Below are positions 25,315 through 34,094 of a stretch of DNA of 45,410 nt, in pieces. Under the pieces are notes generated by a model. The model made no database searches, was not told the origin of the DNA, and worked only from the letters and a program-made list of their open reading frames with translations. Origin of the DNA: Anaerocolumna sp. (GTDB taxonomy: Bacteria; Bacillota; Clostridia; Lachnospirales; Lachnospiraceae). The stretch is taken from assembly GCA_029256035.1 (NCBI GenBank), contig JAQSYR010000002.1, forward strand, positions 1 through 45,410, read 5' to 3'. Numbering within the stretch: position 1 is the stretch's first letter; every line of letters starts with the position of its first letter. The translations under genes were made by a program, and so were the position numbers.

Positions 25315-26532
25315 ATGATAAACATAGCAATTTTAGGATACGGCACCATAGGATCTGGTGTTGTTGAGGTACTTGGACTTAATGGAGACAGCATTAGCAA
25401 AAAATGTGGCCATGAGATAAACATTAAGTATATTTTAGACTTAAAAGATTTTCCGGGGACACCCATTGAAAATAAAATAGTACACGATTTTAATATTATT
25501 GCAAATGACCCGGAGATTAAGATAGTTGTTGAAGTTATGGGAGGTGTAGAGCCTGCCTATAGTTTTGTAAAAGAAGCAATCTTAAGAGGAAAGAGTGTTT
25601 GTACTTCCAATAAAGAACTGGTTGCAAAGCATGGGGCTGAACTGTTAGCTCTATCTAAAGAACAAAAAGTAAACTTCCTGTTTGAGGCTAGTGTTGGAGG
25701 TGGTATTCCAATTATCCGTCCACTAAACCAGTCTTTAACAGCAGATGAAATTGAAGAGATTACTGGTATTTTAAATGGAACAACAAATTATATTCTTTCA
25801 AAAATGACAGATGAAGGAGCAGATTTTGATGCTACTTTAAAAGAGGCACAGGCAAAAGGTTATGCAGAACGTCATCCAGAAGCAGATATTGAAGGTTATG
25901 ATGCCTGCAGAAAAATTGCAATTCTTTCTTCTCTGGCCTTTGGAATGCAGGTTGATTTTGAAGATATTTATACAGAAGGTATTACTAAAATAACGCAAAC
26001 GGATATTATGTATGGAAAAGCATTAGGAGCTAAAATCAAATTATTAGGTACCAGTAAAAAAGAAGGGAACCATGTTTATGCTATGGTAGCACCAATGATG
26101 ATTTTCCAAAACCATCCGCTGTATAGTGTAAACGATGTATTTAATGGAATCTTTGTAAGAGGAAACGTTATTGGTGATGTTATGTTTTATGGTAGCGGTG
26201 CAGGTAAACTGCCAACAGCAAGTGCAGTAGTAGCCGATGTGGTTGATGCAGCTAAACATCTAGGTACAAACATTATGACAATCTGGAGCAGCAAAAAACT
26301 TGAACTTTCCAGTATCACCCATGCAAAACATAAATTCTTTGTAAGAATTGCAGATAAGGATGCTTCAGTAAAAGAAAAGGTAAAAGAATTATTTGGAGAA
26401 GTCCAAGAGGTATTTGCAGAAGGTGTGGATAATGAATATGCATTTATTACCCAACCTATTGATGAAGAAACTTATGCAAAAAATGCTTCTCAAATAGATA
26501 ACATTGTAAGTAATATTAGAGTTAGATCATAA
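25315..26532 (+). CDS. hom: Homoserine dehydrogenase
   Basis: This 405-aa enzyme reduces aspartate semialdehyde to homoserine with NAD(P)H, the branch point to threonine and methionine. The Rossmann motif ILGYGTIGSGV is at residues ~5-15. The catalytic domain has TSNKELVAKHG and LNGTTNYILSKM (residues ~160-171) with the family signature AQAKGYAERHPEADIEGYDA. The last ~80 residues (FFVRIADKDASVKEKVKELF onward) look like a regulatory ACT domain. AAAGGAG precedes the ATG. It is probably co-transcribed with its neighbours. Confidence 0.94.
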   Translation: MINIAILGYGTIGSGVVEVLGLNGDSISKKCGHEINIKYILDLKDFPGTPIENKIVHDFNIIANDPEIKIVVEVMGGVEPAYSFVKEAILRGKSVCTSNKELVAKHGAELLALSKEQKVNFLFEASVGGGIPIIRPLNQSLTADEIEEITGILNGTTNYILSKMTDEGADFDATLKEAQAKGYAERHPEADIEGYDACRKIAILSSLAFGMQVDFEDIYTEGITKITQTDIMYGKALGAKIKLLGTSKKEGNHVYAMVAPMMIFQNHPLYSVNDVFNGIFVRGNVIGDVMFYGSGAGKLPTASAVVADVVDAAKHLGTNIMTIWSSKKLELSSITHAKHKFFVRIADKDASVKEKVKELFGEVQEVFAEGVDNEYAFITQPIDEETYAKNASQIDNIVSNIRVRS

Positions 26533-26621
26533 TTTATTAAAATAGTAATGTAATAAATACAAAAGTATTAAATATTAAAATCATTAAAGCATGACTTGGA
26601 TAAAAAGTCAGGAGGATAAAG

Positions 26622-27821
26622 ATGAAATATGTTATTATCTTAGGAGATGGCATGTCAGATGAACCCATTGAATTATTAGGGGGCAAAACTCCTTTAGAAT
26701 ATGCAACTACACCTACCATGGATGCTATATCCCAAATGGCTGAGATTGGACTTTGCCATACCATACCGGAAGGCATGAAACCGGGAAGTGATACAGCCAA
26801 TCTATCCGTTTTGGGTTATGATCCAAAACAGTATTATACGGGAAGATCACCTTTAGAAGCCTTAAGCATTGGGGTGGATATGAAGTCAACGGATATTGCA
26901 CTGCGGTGTAATATTGTTACCCTATCGGATGATAATTTACCCTATGAAGAAAAGTCCATTATTGACCATAGTTCCAGCGAAATATCAACAGAAGATGCAG
27001 CTGTATTATTAGAAGCAGTAAGACAGGTACTGGAAACTGATACATACAAGTATTATGTAGGGACAAGCTATCGTCATCTGACAATCTGGGATAAAGGGGA
27101 AGTGGTAGATTTAACACCGCCTCACGATATCTTAGGAAAAGTCATTGGTTCCTACCTGCCTGAGGATAAGAATTTAAAAGAAATGATGAGAAAAAGTTAT
27201 GAAATTTTAAATGAACATCCACTGAATATAGATAGGGCAAAAAAAGGTTTAAACAAAGCCAATTCCCTATGGTTTTGGGGTGCTGGAACAAGGCCTGCAC
27301 TAACTTCATTTGAAGAAAAGTTTGGGAAAAAGGGTGTTATGATTTCTGCTGTGGATTTATTAAAAGGAATTGCAGTTGGTGCTGACATGAAAGTAGTAGA
27401 AGTGGAAGGCGCTGATGGTACCCTTCACACAAACTATGAAGGAAAAGCCAGAGCAGCAGTACAGGAACTATTAGATAATAATTATGATTTTGCATATATT
27501 CATGTAGAAGCGCCCGATGAAATGGGGCATCAAGGTAGTACCATGAATAAAATAAAAGCAATAGAATATTTAGATGAAAGAGTGATAAAGATACTAAAAG
27601 AGGAGTTGGACCAAAGGGGTGCTGAGTACAGACTACTGGTTATGCCAGATCATCCGACGCCAATTGCATGTAGAACCCATACGAGTGATCCGGTTCCTTA
27701 TATGCTTTTTGACAGCACAAAAACTTTGGTATCCAATCTTTTATATAATGAGGCTGACGCGAAACGTAGTGGAAACGTAGTAGACAATGGATACGAAATG
27801 ATTCATAAATTATTTGCATAA
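26622..27821 (+). CDS. Phosphoglycerate-mutase-like protein, putative homoserine kinase
   Basis: This 399-aa protein belongs to the alkaline-phosphatase superfamily, ApgM-like branch. It has the metal-binding start VIILGDGMSDEPIELLGGKT, the substrate/nucleophile region PGSDTANLSVLGYDP (Ser or Thr nucleophile), IHVEAPDEMGHQG and a second metal site MPDHPTP...RTHTSDPVP. Members of one subfamily (TIGR02535) are proposed to act as homoserine kinases. This gene lies between hom and lysC, and no GHMP-type thrB is seen in the window, which supports that role. A true phosphoglycerate mutase remains possible. AGGAGGA precedes ATG 26622. Confidence 0.82.
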   Translation: MKYVIILGDGMSDEPIELLGGKTPLEYATTPTMDAISQMAEIGLCHTIPEGMKPGSDTANLSVLGYDPKQYYTGRSPLEALSIGVDMKSTDIALRCNIVTLSDDNLPYEEKSIIDHSSSEISTEDAAVLLEAVRQVLETDTYKYYVGTSYRHLTIWDKGEVVDLTPPHDILGKVIGSYLPEDKNLKEMMRKSYEILNEHPLNIDRAKKGLNKANSLWFWGAGTRPALTSFEEKFGKKGVMISAVDLLKGIAVGADMKVVEVEGADGTLHTNYEGKARAAVQELLDNNYDFAYIHVEAPDEMGHQGSTMNKIKAIEYLDERVIKILKEELDQRGAEYRLLVMPDHPTPIACRTHTSDPVPYMLFDSTKTLVSNLLYNEADAKRSGNVVDNGYEMIHKLFA

Positions 27822-27883
27822 TTATTATAATTTTTAGCTTATTATCTTCGATGATATAGAGTAAAAATAGTAGGAGGCATAGT

Positions 27884-29092
27884 ATGCTTATAGTAAAAAA
27901 ATTCGGTGGAACATCAGTAGCCGATAAAGAGAGAATTTTAAACGTTGCCAGAAGATGTGTGGAAGAATATAAAAAAGGCAATGAAGTAGTGGTAGTATTA
28001 TCAGCTATGGGAAAACAGACGGATGTTTTATTGTCCCAGGCAAGAGAAATTAATCCTAACGCAGCAAAAAGAGAGATTGATATGCTCCTTACTACAGGAG
28101 AACAAATTTCAGTCGCATTAATGGCAATGGCAATTGATTCCTTAGGTGTACCAGCAATATCATTAAATGCATTTCAGGTAGCAATGCATACAACATCAGT
28201 ATATGGTAATGCAAGATTAAAGAGAATTGATTCCGAAAGAATTAGGAATGAACTTGCAAGCAAAAAAATTGTTATTATCACTGGATTCCAAGGAATTAAT
28301 CAAGTGGATGACTATACCACTCTCGGAAGAGGCGGTTCAGATACTACAGCAGTTGCATTAGCTGCAGCTTTAAATGCGGATGCCTGTGAGATATATACAG
28401 ATGTAGATGGTGTGTTTACAGCAGATCCAAGAGTAGTCTCTAATGCAAGAAAGATAGATGAAATAACTTATGATGAGATGTTAGAGTTAGCATCTTTAGG
28501 AGCAGGAGTGCTACACAACAGATCTGTAGAAATGGCTAAAAAATATGGTGTACAGTTAGTGGTACGTTCAAGTCTAAATAATACCGAAGGAACGATTGTC
28601 AAGGAGGAAGTAAATATGGAAAAATTGCTTGTAAGTGGAGTAGCAGCAGATAGAAACACAGCTCGTATTGCTGTTATGGGATTAGAAGATCAACCGGGGG
28701 TAGCTTTTAAATTATTCAACCATTTAGCAAAACACAACATTAATGTTGATATTATTCTTCAGTCCGTGGGACGAGATGGAACAAAAGACATTAGCTTTAC
28801 TGTATCTGAAGATAATGTAGATGAAGCTGTTGAGATTTTAGAGCGTCACAGAGAAGGCAGCTTAAAGTGCCACGGTATTGATGTAGAAAAGAACGTAGCG
28901 AAAGTATCCATCGTAGGTGCTGGTATGATGACAAATGCAGGCGTAGCAGCTAAGATGTTTGAAGCTTTATATGATGCAGGAGTTAACATTAAGATGATTT
29001 CAACTTCAGAAATCAGAGTTACTGTTCTTATTGATGAAAGTTATGTAGATCAGGCCATGAAGGCAGTTCATGATAAATTTAGTCTGGCTTAA
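27884..29092 (+). CDS. lysC: Aspartokinase
   Basis: This 402-aa enzyme phosphorylates aspartate, the first step to lysine, threonine and methionine. The kinase domain begins IVKKFGGTSVAD (residues ~3-14), with FQGINQVDDYTTLGRGGSDTTAVALAA (split motif ~140-166) and TDVDGVFTADPR. The C-terminal regulatory part holds two ACT domains (~265-330 and ~340-402), beginning ARIAVMGLEDQPG and AKVSIVGAGMMTN. The length matches B. subtilis AK II. A perfect ribosome binding site inside the gene at 28601 precedes in-frame ATG 28616. TAGGAGGC lies before the main start. It is the last gene of the amino-acid cluster. Confidence 0.94.
   Translation: MLIVKKFGGTSVADKERILNVARRCVEEYKKGNEVVVVLSAMGKQTDVLLSQAREINPNAAKREIDMLLTTGEQISVALMAMAIDSLGVPAISLNAFQVAMHTTSVYGNARLKRIDSERIRNELASKKIVIITGFQGINQVDDYTTLGRGGSDTTAVALAAALNADACEIYTDVDGVFTADPRVVSNARKIDEITYDEMLELASLGAGVLHNRSVEMAKKYGVQLVVRSSLNNTEGTIVKEEVNMEKLLVSGVAADRNTARIAVMGLEDQPGVAFKLFNHLAKHNINVDIILQSVGRDGTKDISFTVSEDNVDEAVEILERHREGSLKCHGIDVEKNVAKVSIVGAGMMTNAGVAAKMFEALYDAGVNIKMISTSEIRVTVLIDESYVDQAMKAVHDKFSLA
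28601..28618 (+). promoter_or_regulatory. Internal ribosome binding site and start within lysC
   Basis: AAGGAGG (28601-28607) sits eight nt before ATG 28616, in frame with lysC. Initiation here would make a 158-aa product holding both ACT domains. In B. subtilis AK II the same gene makes alpha and beta subunits from an internal start at about codon 246; here it is codon 245. The site is seen directly; its use is inferred from that precedent. Confidence 0.65.
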
Positions 29093-29123
29093 ACTAGTAT
29101 TACAGATAGGGTAAAAGAAAGAT

Positions 29124-29174
29124 AGGTGGTACGATAGGTATTTGCATAAAAATATCTATCGTACCACCTTTTTA
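29124..29174. terminator. Bidirectional terminator between lysC and the lsrRK-cupin operon
   Basis: A perfect 14-bp stem AGGTGGTACGATAG (29124-29137) pairs with CTATCGTACCACCT (29156-29169), and pairing can continue inward. TTTTT follows on the + strand and a U-rich ATCTTTCTTTT on the - strand, so it can end both convergent transcripts. Confidence 0.85.
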
Positions 29175-29218
29175 TAAGATAATACCTTAAGTTTAGATTA
29201 AGTCAGTTTAAAACTTAC

Positions 29219-29560
29219 TTATAAATCAACTTCAACTTTATCTACCTCTTCATATGGTGCAAGTGTAGAAACCATTCTTACCACGGAATTAGAATTATTT
29301 ACTACATAATGAACTTCACTTGGTTCAATATGTATTAGTTGACCTTGAGTTAATGTATATTTTGTTCCATCAACAATAATATCAACTTCTCCCTCTAAAA
29401 TATAAAAATCCTCTTCCATCACATTGTGATAATGGGCTTTAAAGTCTTGACCAGCTTGAAATTGAACAATCGCAAAATTCATTCTTGGACCTTTCATTAA
29501 GTATTTTGGTCCACTATCTCCGAATCGATATTCATAATCTTTTTCATCAACTATAAACAT
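29219..29560 (-). CDS. Small cupin-domain protein
   Basis: This is a 113-aa single cupin fold. Metal-ligand motif 1 is HYHNVMEEDFYILEGEVD (residues ~43-60) and motif 2 is GQLIHIEPSEVHYVVNN (~73-89), so the histidines and glutamate for a metal are present. AGGAGGC precedes the ATG. It lies 77 nt downstream of lsrK on the same strand, as the third gene of lsrR-lsrK-cupin. Function is unknown; cupins include isomerases and dioxygenases, so a role on AI-2 or its breakdown products is possible but inferred from position only. Confidence 0.75.
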   Translation of the reverse strand: MFIVDEKDYEYRFGDSGPKYLMKGPRMNFAIVQFQAGQDFKAHYHNVMEEDFYILEGEVDIIVDGTKYTLTQGQLIHIEPSEVHYVVNNSNSVVRMVSTLAPYEEVDKVEVDL

Positions 29561-29637
29561 TCTTATGCCTCCTCAAATTAATTAGTGTTAATAATTCTTA
29601 TTTAAAGTAAAACAATATTTTAATAGAAATGGATAAA

Positions 29638-31206
29638 TTATATTCCAGGGGCTATCCACATGTTTTTCGTAAGTTTTAGATCGCATAGGTTTAGCTGTGC
29701 TTGGTATATTTTTTCCCATTGATTAAACATTTGGGTGTAAAGTATATGGTTATTATTATTCGGGTAGTAGGTTTCTTCCATCTGAACAATTCTATTTATA
29801 GCATTTTCAATATTATCATAAATACCAACACCAACACCTGCTAGAATGGCTGCTCCTAGTGCAGTTGCTTCTTTTACTTTTGGTATATGTACAGGCAATC
29901 CTAAAACATCGGATAATATTTGACACCACAATGGACTTTTGGATGCTCCAGATGCAAAAACTATTTCTTTGGGCATTTTTCCTGTAAGTGAAGCAACTAA
30001 TTCCATATTACCTTTTGTGACAAGTGCAGCATTTTCCATAATAGCCCGGTAAAAGGTGTATCGGTTGAATTTTTCTGGATTTATAGCGAAGTTAGTAAAG
30101 GTTGGAGCGGCGTGTTTCCAATTTATATAATTCATTGTATCGGAAAAGGTGCACATCATACCGTAGCAACCTGCAGGTATTTTTTCGGCTTCCTGATTCA
30201 TATAGAAATATGGGTCGACTCCTGTCTGTTTTGCTTTTTCTTTTTCAAGCTGACAAAATGCATCACGATACCATCGCATTATTAGACCAGGATAAAAAGC
30301 AATTGCTTCATATTGCCACAGATTAGGTAGTGCATGACAATTAACGCGAACCCGACATTCAGAGTCGGTTAATACTGTATTGGTGTTGTACTCATATTGC
30401 CAAAAACTACCTCCCATAACGGCTGCTTGTGATGGGGAAACAACGCCTACGCCAATGCATCCAAGTTGTGCATCACCGCCACCTGCTACAACGGGGGTGC
30501 CGTTTGTAAGTCCGGTTAATTCAGCCGCTTCAAGGGAAACACTTGCTACGATGGTTCCGCTTTCATAGACTGTTGGAAATATAGTGCTTTTTATTCCGGA
30601 TTTTTCTGCTATTGTAGTATCCCATTGTCTTTTCTCTAAGTCAAAAACCCCTGAGGTACAACCGTTACTTGGTTCAGTGGAAAGGACTCCAGTAAGCTTA
30701 TAGATTAACCAGTCATTAAACATTGTAACAGTTGCTATTTTTTCATAGATATCTGGCATTTTATTTTTGACCCACAAAATACGTGGAAGTGCGCCCAGTG
30801 CAAAGGTCTGACCTGATACGTTGTAAATTTCCTTCTCCAATGTAGGGGATTGTTCTATTAGCTGAATTACCTCGTCCTCCGAGCGTGCATCTACATTAGC
30901 ACATGCCCATATTTCTCTCTTTTCTTTATCATACAAGACAATACCTTCTCGCATACTGGTTGTAGATATACCTACAATATCTTTGGTAGAAATACCACAC
31001 TGTGCTATGGCATCTTTTATACATCCTGCTGCTAACTTCCAATTGTAAACCCAATCAAAGTCCATTGAACCTGGAAAGCGAGGATCTTCTTTGTGCTCCC
31101 ACTCTTTTTGTGAAACTGCAAGCTGATTACCGTCTAAATCAAAGATAACAGCTCGTACACTACCCGTACCAGCATCAATGGCCATTAAGTAGCTTTTATC
31201 ACCCAT
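29638..31206 (-). CDS. lsrK: Autoinducer-2 kinase LsrK
   Basis: This 522-aa FGGY-family kinase phosphorylates AI-2 (DPD) after uptake, trapping it in the cytoplasm and making the ligand for LsrR. The N-terminal phosphate motif YLMAIDAGTGSVRAVIFDLD (residues ~6-25) and SMREGIVLYD, WACANVDARS, VVAGGGDAQLG match LsrK over other sugar kinases, as do ATALGAAILAGVG and the ending WIAPGI. The length is close to enterobacterial LsrK (about 530 aa). AAGGAGGAAGG precedes the ATG. It lies 36 nt after lsrR in the same operon. Confidence 0.93.
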   Translation of the reverse strand: MGDKSYLMAIDAGTGSVRAVIFDLDGNQLAVSQKEWEHKEDPRFPGSMDFDWVYNWKLAAGCIKDAIAQCGISTKDIVGISTTSMREGIVLYDKEKREIWACANVDARSEDEVIQLIEQSPTLEKEIYNVSGQTFALGALPRILWVKNKMPDIYEKIATVTMFNDWLIYKLTGVLSTEPSNGCTSGVFDLEKRQWDTTIAEKSGIKSTIFPTVYESGTIVASVSLEAAELTGLTNGTPVVAGGGDAQLGCIGVGVVSPSQAAVMGGSFWQYEYNTNTVLTDSECRVRVNCHALPNLWQYEAIAFYPGLIMRWYRDAFCQLEKEKAKQTGVDPYFYMNQEAEKIPAGCYGMMCTFSDTMNYINWKHAAPTFTNFAINPEKFNRYTFYRAIMENAALVTKGNMELVASLTGKMPKEIVFASGASKSPLWCQILSDVLGLPVHIPKVKEATALGAAILAGVGVGIYDNIENAINRIVQMEETYYPNNNNHILYTQMFNQWEKIYQAQLNLCDLKLTKNMWIAPGI

Positions 31207-31242
31207 AAACCTTCCTCCTTAAAATATATAGTATTGCTTAAA

Positions 31243-32172
31243 TTATTCTAGGTCCAACAATTTTTGTGCTGTGCTTTCGTCTGTAATTAAAATATCAAGA
31301 TATTTGCCTTTTAAGGTTGCATTAATTGCTAGAATCTTACTGTCTCCTGCAGCAACGCCGATTACATTATTTAATTCTCTTAATAATGGTAGCGGTGTAC
31401 TGATTAATCTTGAGTCGATTTCGGTATCAATTATGTTACCGTCTTTATCAATAAAATGGGAGAGTAAATCACCTACGGCTCCTTGCATTCGCAATAGTAT
31501 GAAATCGTTCTGAGTAAGTATAGAAGATTTTATTATAGTCGCATCTTCGCTCATAGAACCAATTCCTACGATAGTCATACTTGCCAGTTTTATCATGCTC
31601 GATATTTCCTGGATAGAGGCTTCGTTTTTCATTGCCTCTGCCATCTCCTGAGAAGAAGCAAGGAGAGGGGAAGGCATTAAATAAAGCTTAGCGTTAAAGA
31701 TATTAGATTGTGTATTTGGTAAATAATATCGGACACCACCAGTTAATGATACATAAGAAACCGTTGAATCTACATTGGTTGCCAAATGATTCAGAGTTCT
31801 TGATGGAGTGTCACCATAACCGAAATTTACAAAGCAATTATCTGGTATCCGATTACTAATATACATAGCTGCTGCTTTAGCAATTGTTTCATTTACCTCT
31901 TCGCTATTAGGATTAGTAGGCACTATATATATATCTTTTAGGTTATACTTCTGAATCAATGCCTGCTCTAACTCGATTCGTTTACTGGGGTTTGCTCGGA
32001 TCTGAAATTGTACAATCCCACTTTCTCTAGCTTTATCTAACAGTTTTATTACTCTCATACGAGAAATTCCTAACAGATCGGCTATACTTTGCTGGGTCAT
32101 ATTTTCCAAATAATAGTACCAAGCAATTTTGGCCATTAAGTTTTCCTCGAATTCTTTCTCTGCTCTGTCCAT
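31243..32172 (-). CDS. lsrR: LsrR-type transcriptional regulator (SorC family)
   Basis: This is a 309-aa SorC/DeoR-type repressor. The N-terminal helix-turn-helix lies in MTQQSIADLLGISRMRVIKL (residues ~25-44). The C-terminal sugar-phosphate-binding domain (~60-309) has FGYGDTPSRTL and GVAAGDSKILAI. By family it represses the lsr genes until phospho-AI-2 binds. It is transcribed divergently from lsrA, the usual layout. GGGAG lies ahead of the ATG. It is the first gene of lsrR-lsrK-cupin, under its own consensus promoter. Confidence 0.9.
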   Translation of the reverse strand: MDRAEKEFEENLMAKIAWYYYLENMTQQSIADLLGISRMRVIKLLDKARESGIVQFQIRANPSKRIELEQALIQKYNLKDIYIVPTNPNSEEVNETIAKAAAMYISNRIPDNCFVNFGYGDTPSRTLNHLATNVDSTVSYVSLTGGVRYYLPNTQSNIFNAKLYLMPSPLLASSQEMAEAMKNEASIQEISSMIKLASMTIVGIGSMSEDATIIKSSILTQNDFILLRMQGAVGDLLSHFIDKDGNIIDTEIDSRLISTPLPLLRELNNVIGVAAGDSKILAINATLKGKYLDILITDESTAQKLLDLE

Positions 32173-32274
32173 AGTATGTAACTCCCTTCATTATTATATG
32201 ATAAACATATGTTGTATTCACTATAATTGGATATCATTTGTTTTGAATAGAAACAATTGATTTTCTTTTTTAAA

Positions 32275-32303
32275 AGTATAGCAGTTTATATATAATATGT
32301 CAA
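32275..32303 (-). promoter_or_regulatory. Promoter of lsrR-lsrK-cupin
   Basis: On the - strand TTGACA (32303-32298), a 17-bp spacer and TATACT (32280-32275) form a near-perfect sigma-A promoter. The leader to lsrR is about 95 nt and contains the TTGTTT-N7-AAACAA and AACATATGTT palindromes. Confidence 0.72.
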
Positions 32304-32477
32304 TATTAATCTTATGATGTAAAATGATGCATTATTGCACATAATATTTTTTACTAATCTTATATATATGGATAATATATACATATGTAATTTGAAATGA
32401 TTTTGAATAATGTACAATATTACCATAGATAAAATGAATGAATTAAAAAAATGTTATTAAATATTTATTTTTATCTG

Positions 32478-32506
32478 TTGACAAAATGATTGAAATGTCT
32501 TATCAT
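32478..32506 (+). promoter_or_regulatory. Promoter of lsrACDBF
   Basis: TTGACA (32478-32483), a 17-bp spacer and TATCAT (32501-32506) form a good sigma-A promoter. An inverted repeat AAATGAT/ATCATTT spans its spacer and -10, as expected for a repressor site. Confidence 0.72.
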
Positions 32507-32576
32507 TTAGTCAAGTAAAGTACAACAAAATTTACATCAAGTAACAAATGTACTTGTTTTGATAGGAGGAAGAAAA

Positions 32577-34094
32577 ATGCAAGTGATTGGGGAACCACCT
32601 ATTAGCGAAACAATGATTTCATTACGAGGTATATGCAAATGTTTTTCATCAAACATAGTACTAAAAGGAATTGATCTAGACATTAGGCGTGGAGAAGTAG
32701 TGGCTTTGATTGGCGGTAATGGTGCTGGTAAGAGTACCTTGATGAAGATAATTATGGGTATCTATCAACAAGATAAAGGAGATATTTACTTAAACGGAGA
32801 AAAAGTAAATATGGTAAAACCTTCCGTAGCACTAATTCATGGCATTTATTTAGTTCCACAGGAACCTATGTTGTTTCCTAATATGACAGTAGAAGAGAAT
32901 ATAACAATAGGATTTCCGAATAAAAAGTCTGAATTACATACTAGAATTGTTGCTATCATGGATCAATTAGGATGGAAAATCAAGTTAGATCGTAAAGCAA
33001 ATACGTTATCTATCGCAGAGCAGCAATTAGTTGAAATTCTAAGAGGGCTTCTTAGAGATTCAAAAATATTAATTTTAGATGAACCAACGTCTTCTTTAAC
33101 ATTTAATGAAGTAGAATCTTTATTTAAATTAATAGAGGATCTGAAGAAGAAAGGAATTTGTATCTTTTATATTACTCATCGATTATCAGAAGTTTTTGAA
33201 ATTGCAACACATGTTGCGATTATGCGAGATGGAATGATAACCTTAAAAGGTCCAGTATCTGATTTTACCAAAGATGATTTAGTCAAAGGATTATTACCAC
33301 CTGAAACAAAGATGAAAACTAGTGAAAAATCAGAAGCTTTAGATTACACAAATCTAAAGCCCATATTGCAAGTTCAGAACTTTACAGGCTATGGATTTAG
33401 AGATATTAATTTAGAAGTTTATCCAGGTGAGATTCTTGGAGTAGCAGGAGTAGTTGGTGCAGGAAGAACAGAATTTGCAACTACTATTTTTGGGATGGAT
33501 GATGTAAAGTCAGGACACGTAATAATGGATGGTGAAGATATTACAGGAGCTTCTACAAGAACAGTCTTAGATAAAGGTATTAACTATGTTCCAGAAGATA
33601 GATATCAAAATGGAATTTTTAAGATTGGCGATGTAGGGTCTAATCTATCATCTGCATTTCTTAGAAAAAGTAGTAAGTTTTTTTTGAATTTTAAGTCTGA
33701 AAAACAATTAGCTGATGATTATATCAAAAATTTCAGAATTAAGGTAACCGGACAAAATCAAGTTATGGGATCTCTTTCTGGCGGAAATCAGCAAAAAGTG
33801 GTTATTGCAAGAGCATTATCTACGTTACCCAAAGTAGTAATCTTAGATGAGCCTACCAGAGGTATAGATGCCGGAGCAAGAGGTGATGTATATACGATTA
33901 TAAACCAATTAAAAAAGCAGGGAGTTGCAGTGTTACTAATTTCTTCTGATTTTGAGGAAATAGTTGAATTAAGTGATCGAGCAGTGATAATGTATCAAGG
34001 TTCAATCAACCAAAGTTTTATAAGAGAACAAATAAATTTGGATAATTTAACAGCAGCTTCGTTTGGCGTATATGAGGAGGATGGTAATGAATGA
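32577..34094 (+). CDS. lsrA: AI-2 ABC transporter ATP-binding protein LsrA
   Basis: This 505-aa protein is the double ATPase of the AI-2 importer. Domain 1 has Walker A GGNGAGKST (residues ~47-55) and ILDEPTSSL as Walker B. Domain 2 has the degenerate P-loop GVVGAGRTEFA, signature LSGGNQQKVVIARAL and VILDEPTRGIDAGA, typical of the RbsA-like class with one weak and one active site. ATG 32577 follows AGGAGGA by six nt; the ATG at 32559 lies before that site. It overlaps lsrC by four nt (ATGA). It is first in the + strand operon. Ribose-type transport was considered, but the operon content favours AI-2. Confidence 0.88.
   Translation: MQVIGEPPISETMISLRGICKCFSSNIVLKGIDLDIRRGEVVALIGGNGAGKSTLMKIIMGIYQQDKGDIYLNGEKVNMVKPSVALIHGIYLVPQEPMLFPNMTVEENITIGFPNKKSELHTRIVAIMDQLGWKIKLDRKANTLSIAEQQLVEILRGLLRDSKILILDEPTSSLTFNEVESLFKLIEDLKKKGICIFYITHRLSEVFEIATHVAIMRDGMITLKGPVSDFTKDDLVKGLLPPETKMKTSEKSEALDYTNLKPILQVQNFTGYGFRDINLEVYPGEILGVAGVVGAGRTEFATTIFGMDDVKSGHVIMDGEDITGASTRTVLDKGINYVPEDRYQNGIFKIGDVGSNLSSAFLRKSSKFFLNFKSEKQLADDYIKNFRIKVTGQNQVMGSLSGGNQQKVVIARALSTLPKVVILDEPTRGIDAGARGDVYTIINQLKKQGVAVLLISSDFEEIVELSDRAVIMYQGSINQSFIREQINLDNLTAASFGVYEEDGNE

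Larger units (their letters stand above)
32173..32576. promoter_or_regulatory. Divergent lsrR-lsrA regulatory region (404 bp)
   Basis: There is no gene here. It carries one consensus promoter in each direction and several palindromes: AACATATGTT (32204-32213), TTGTTT-N7-AAACAA (32238-32256), TACATATGTA (32380-32389), AAATGAT-N11-ATCATTT (32484-32508, over the lsrA promoter spacer and -10) and CAAGTA-N7-TACTTG (32538-32556, in the lsrA leader). These are candidate LsrR or catabolite-control sites. No single motif repeats exactly, so the true operator cannot be chosen by eye. Confidence 0.6.

Noticed and set aside
29638..31206. Xylulokinase or glycerol kinase for the FGGY kinase
   Set aside because: Several blocks and the WIAPGI ending match LsrK specifically, and all neighbours are lsr genes.
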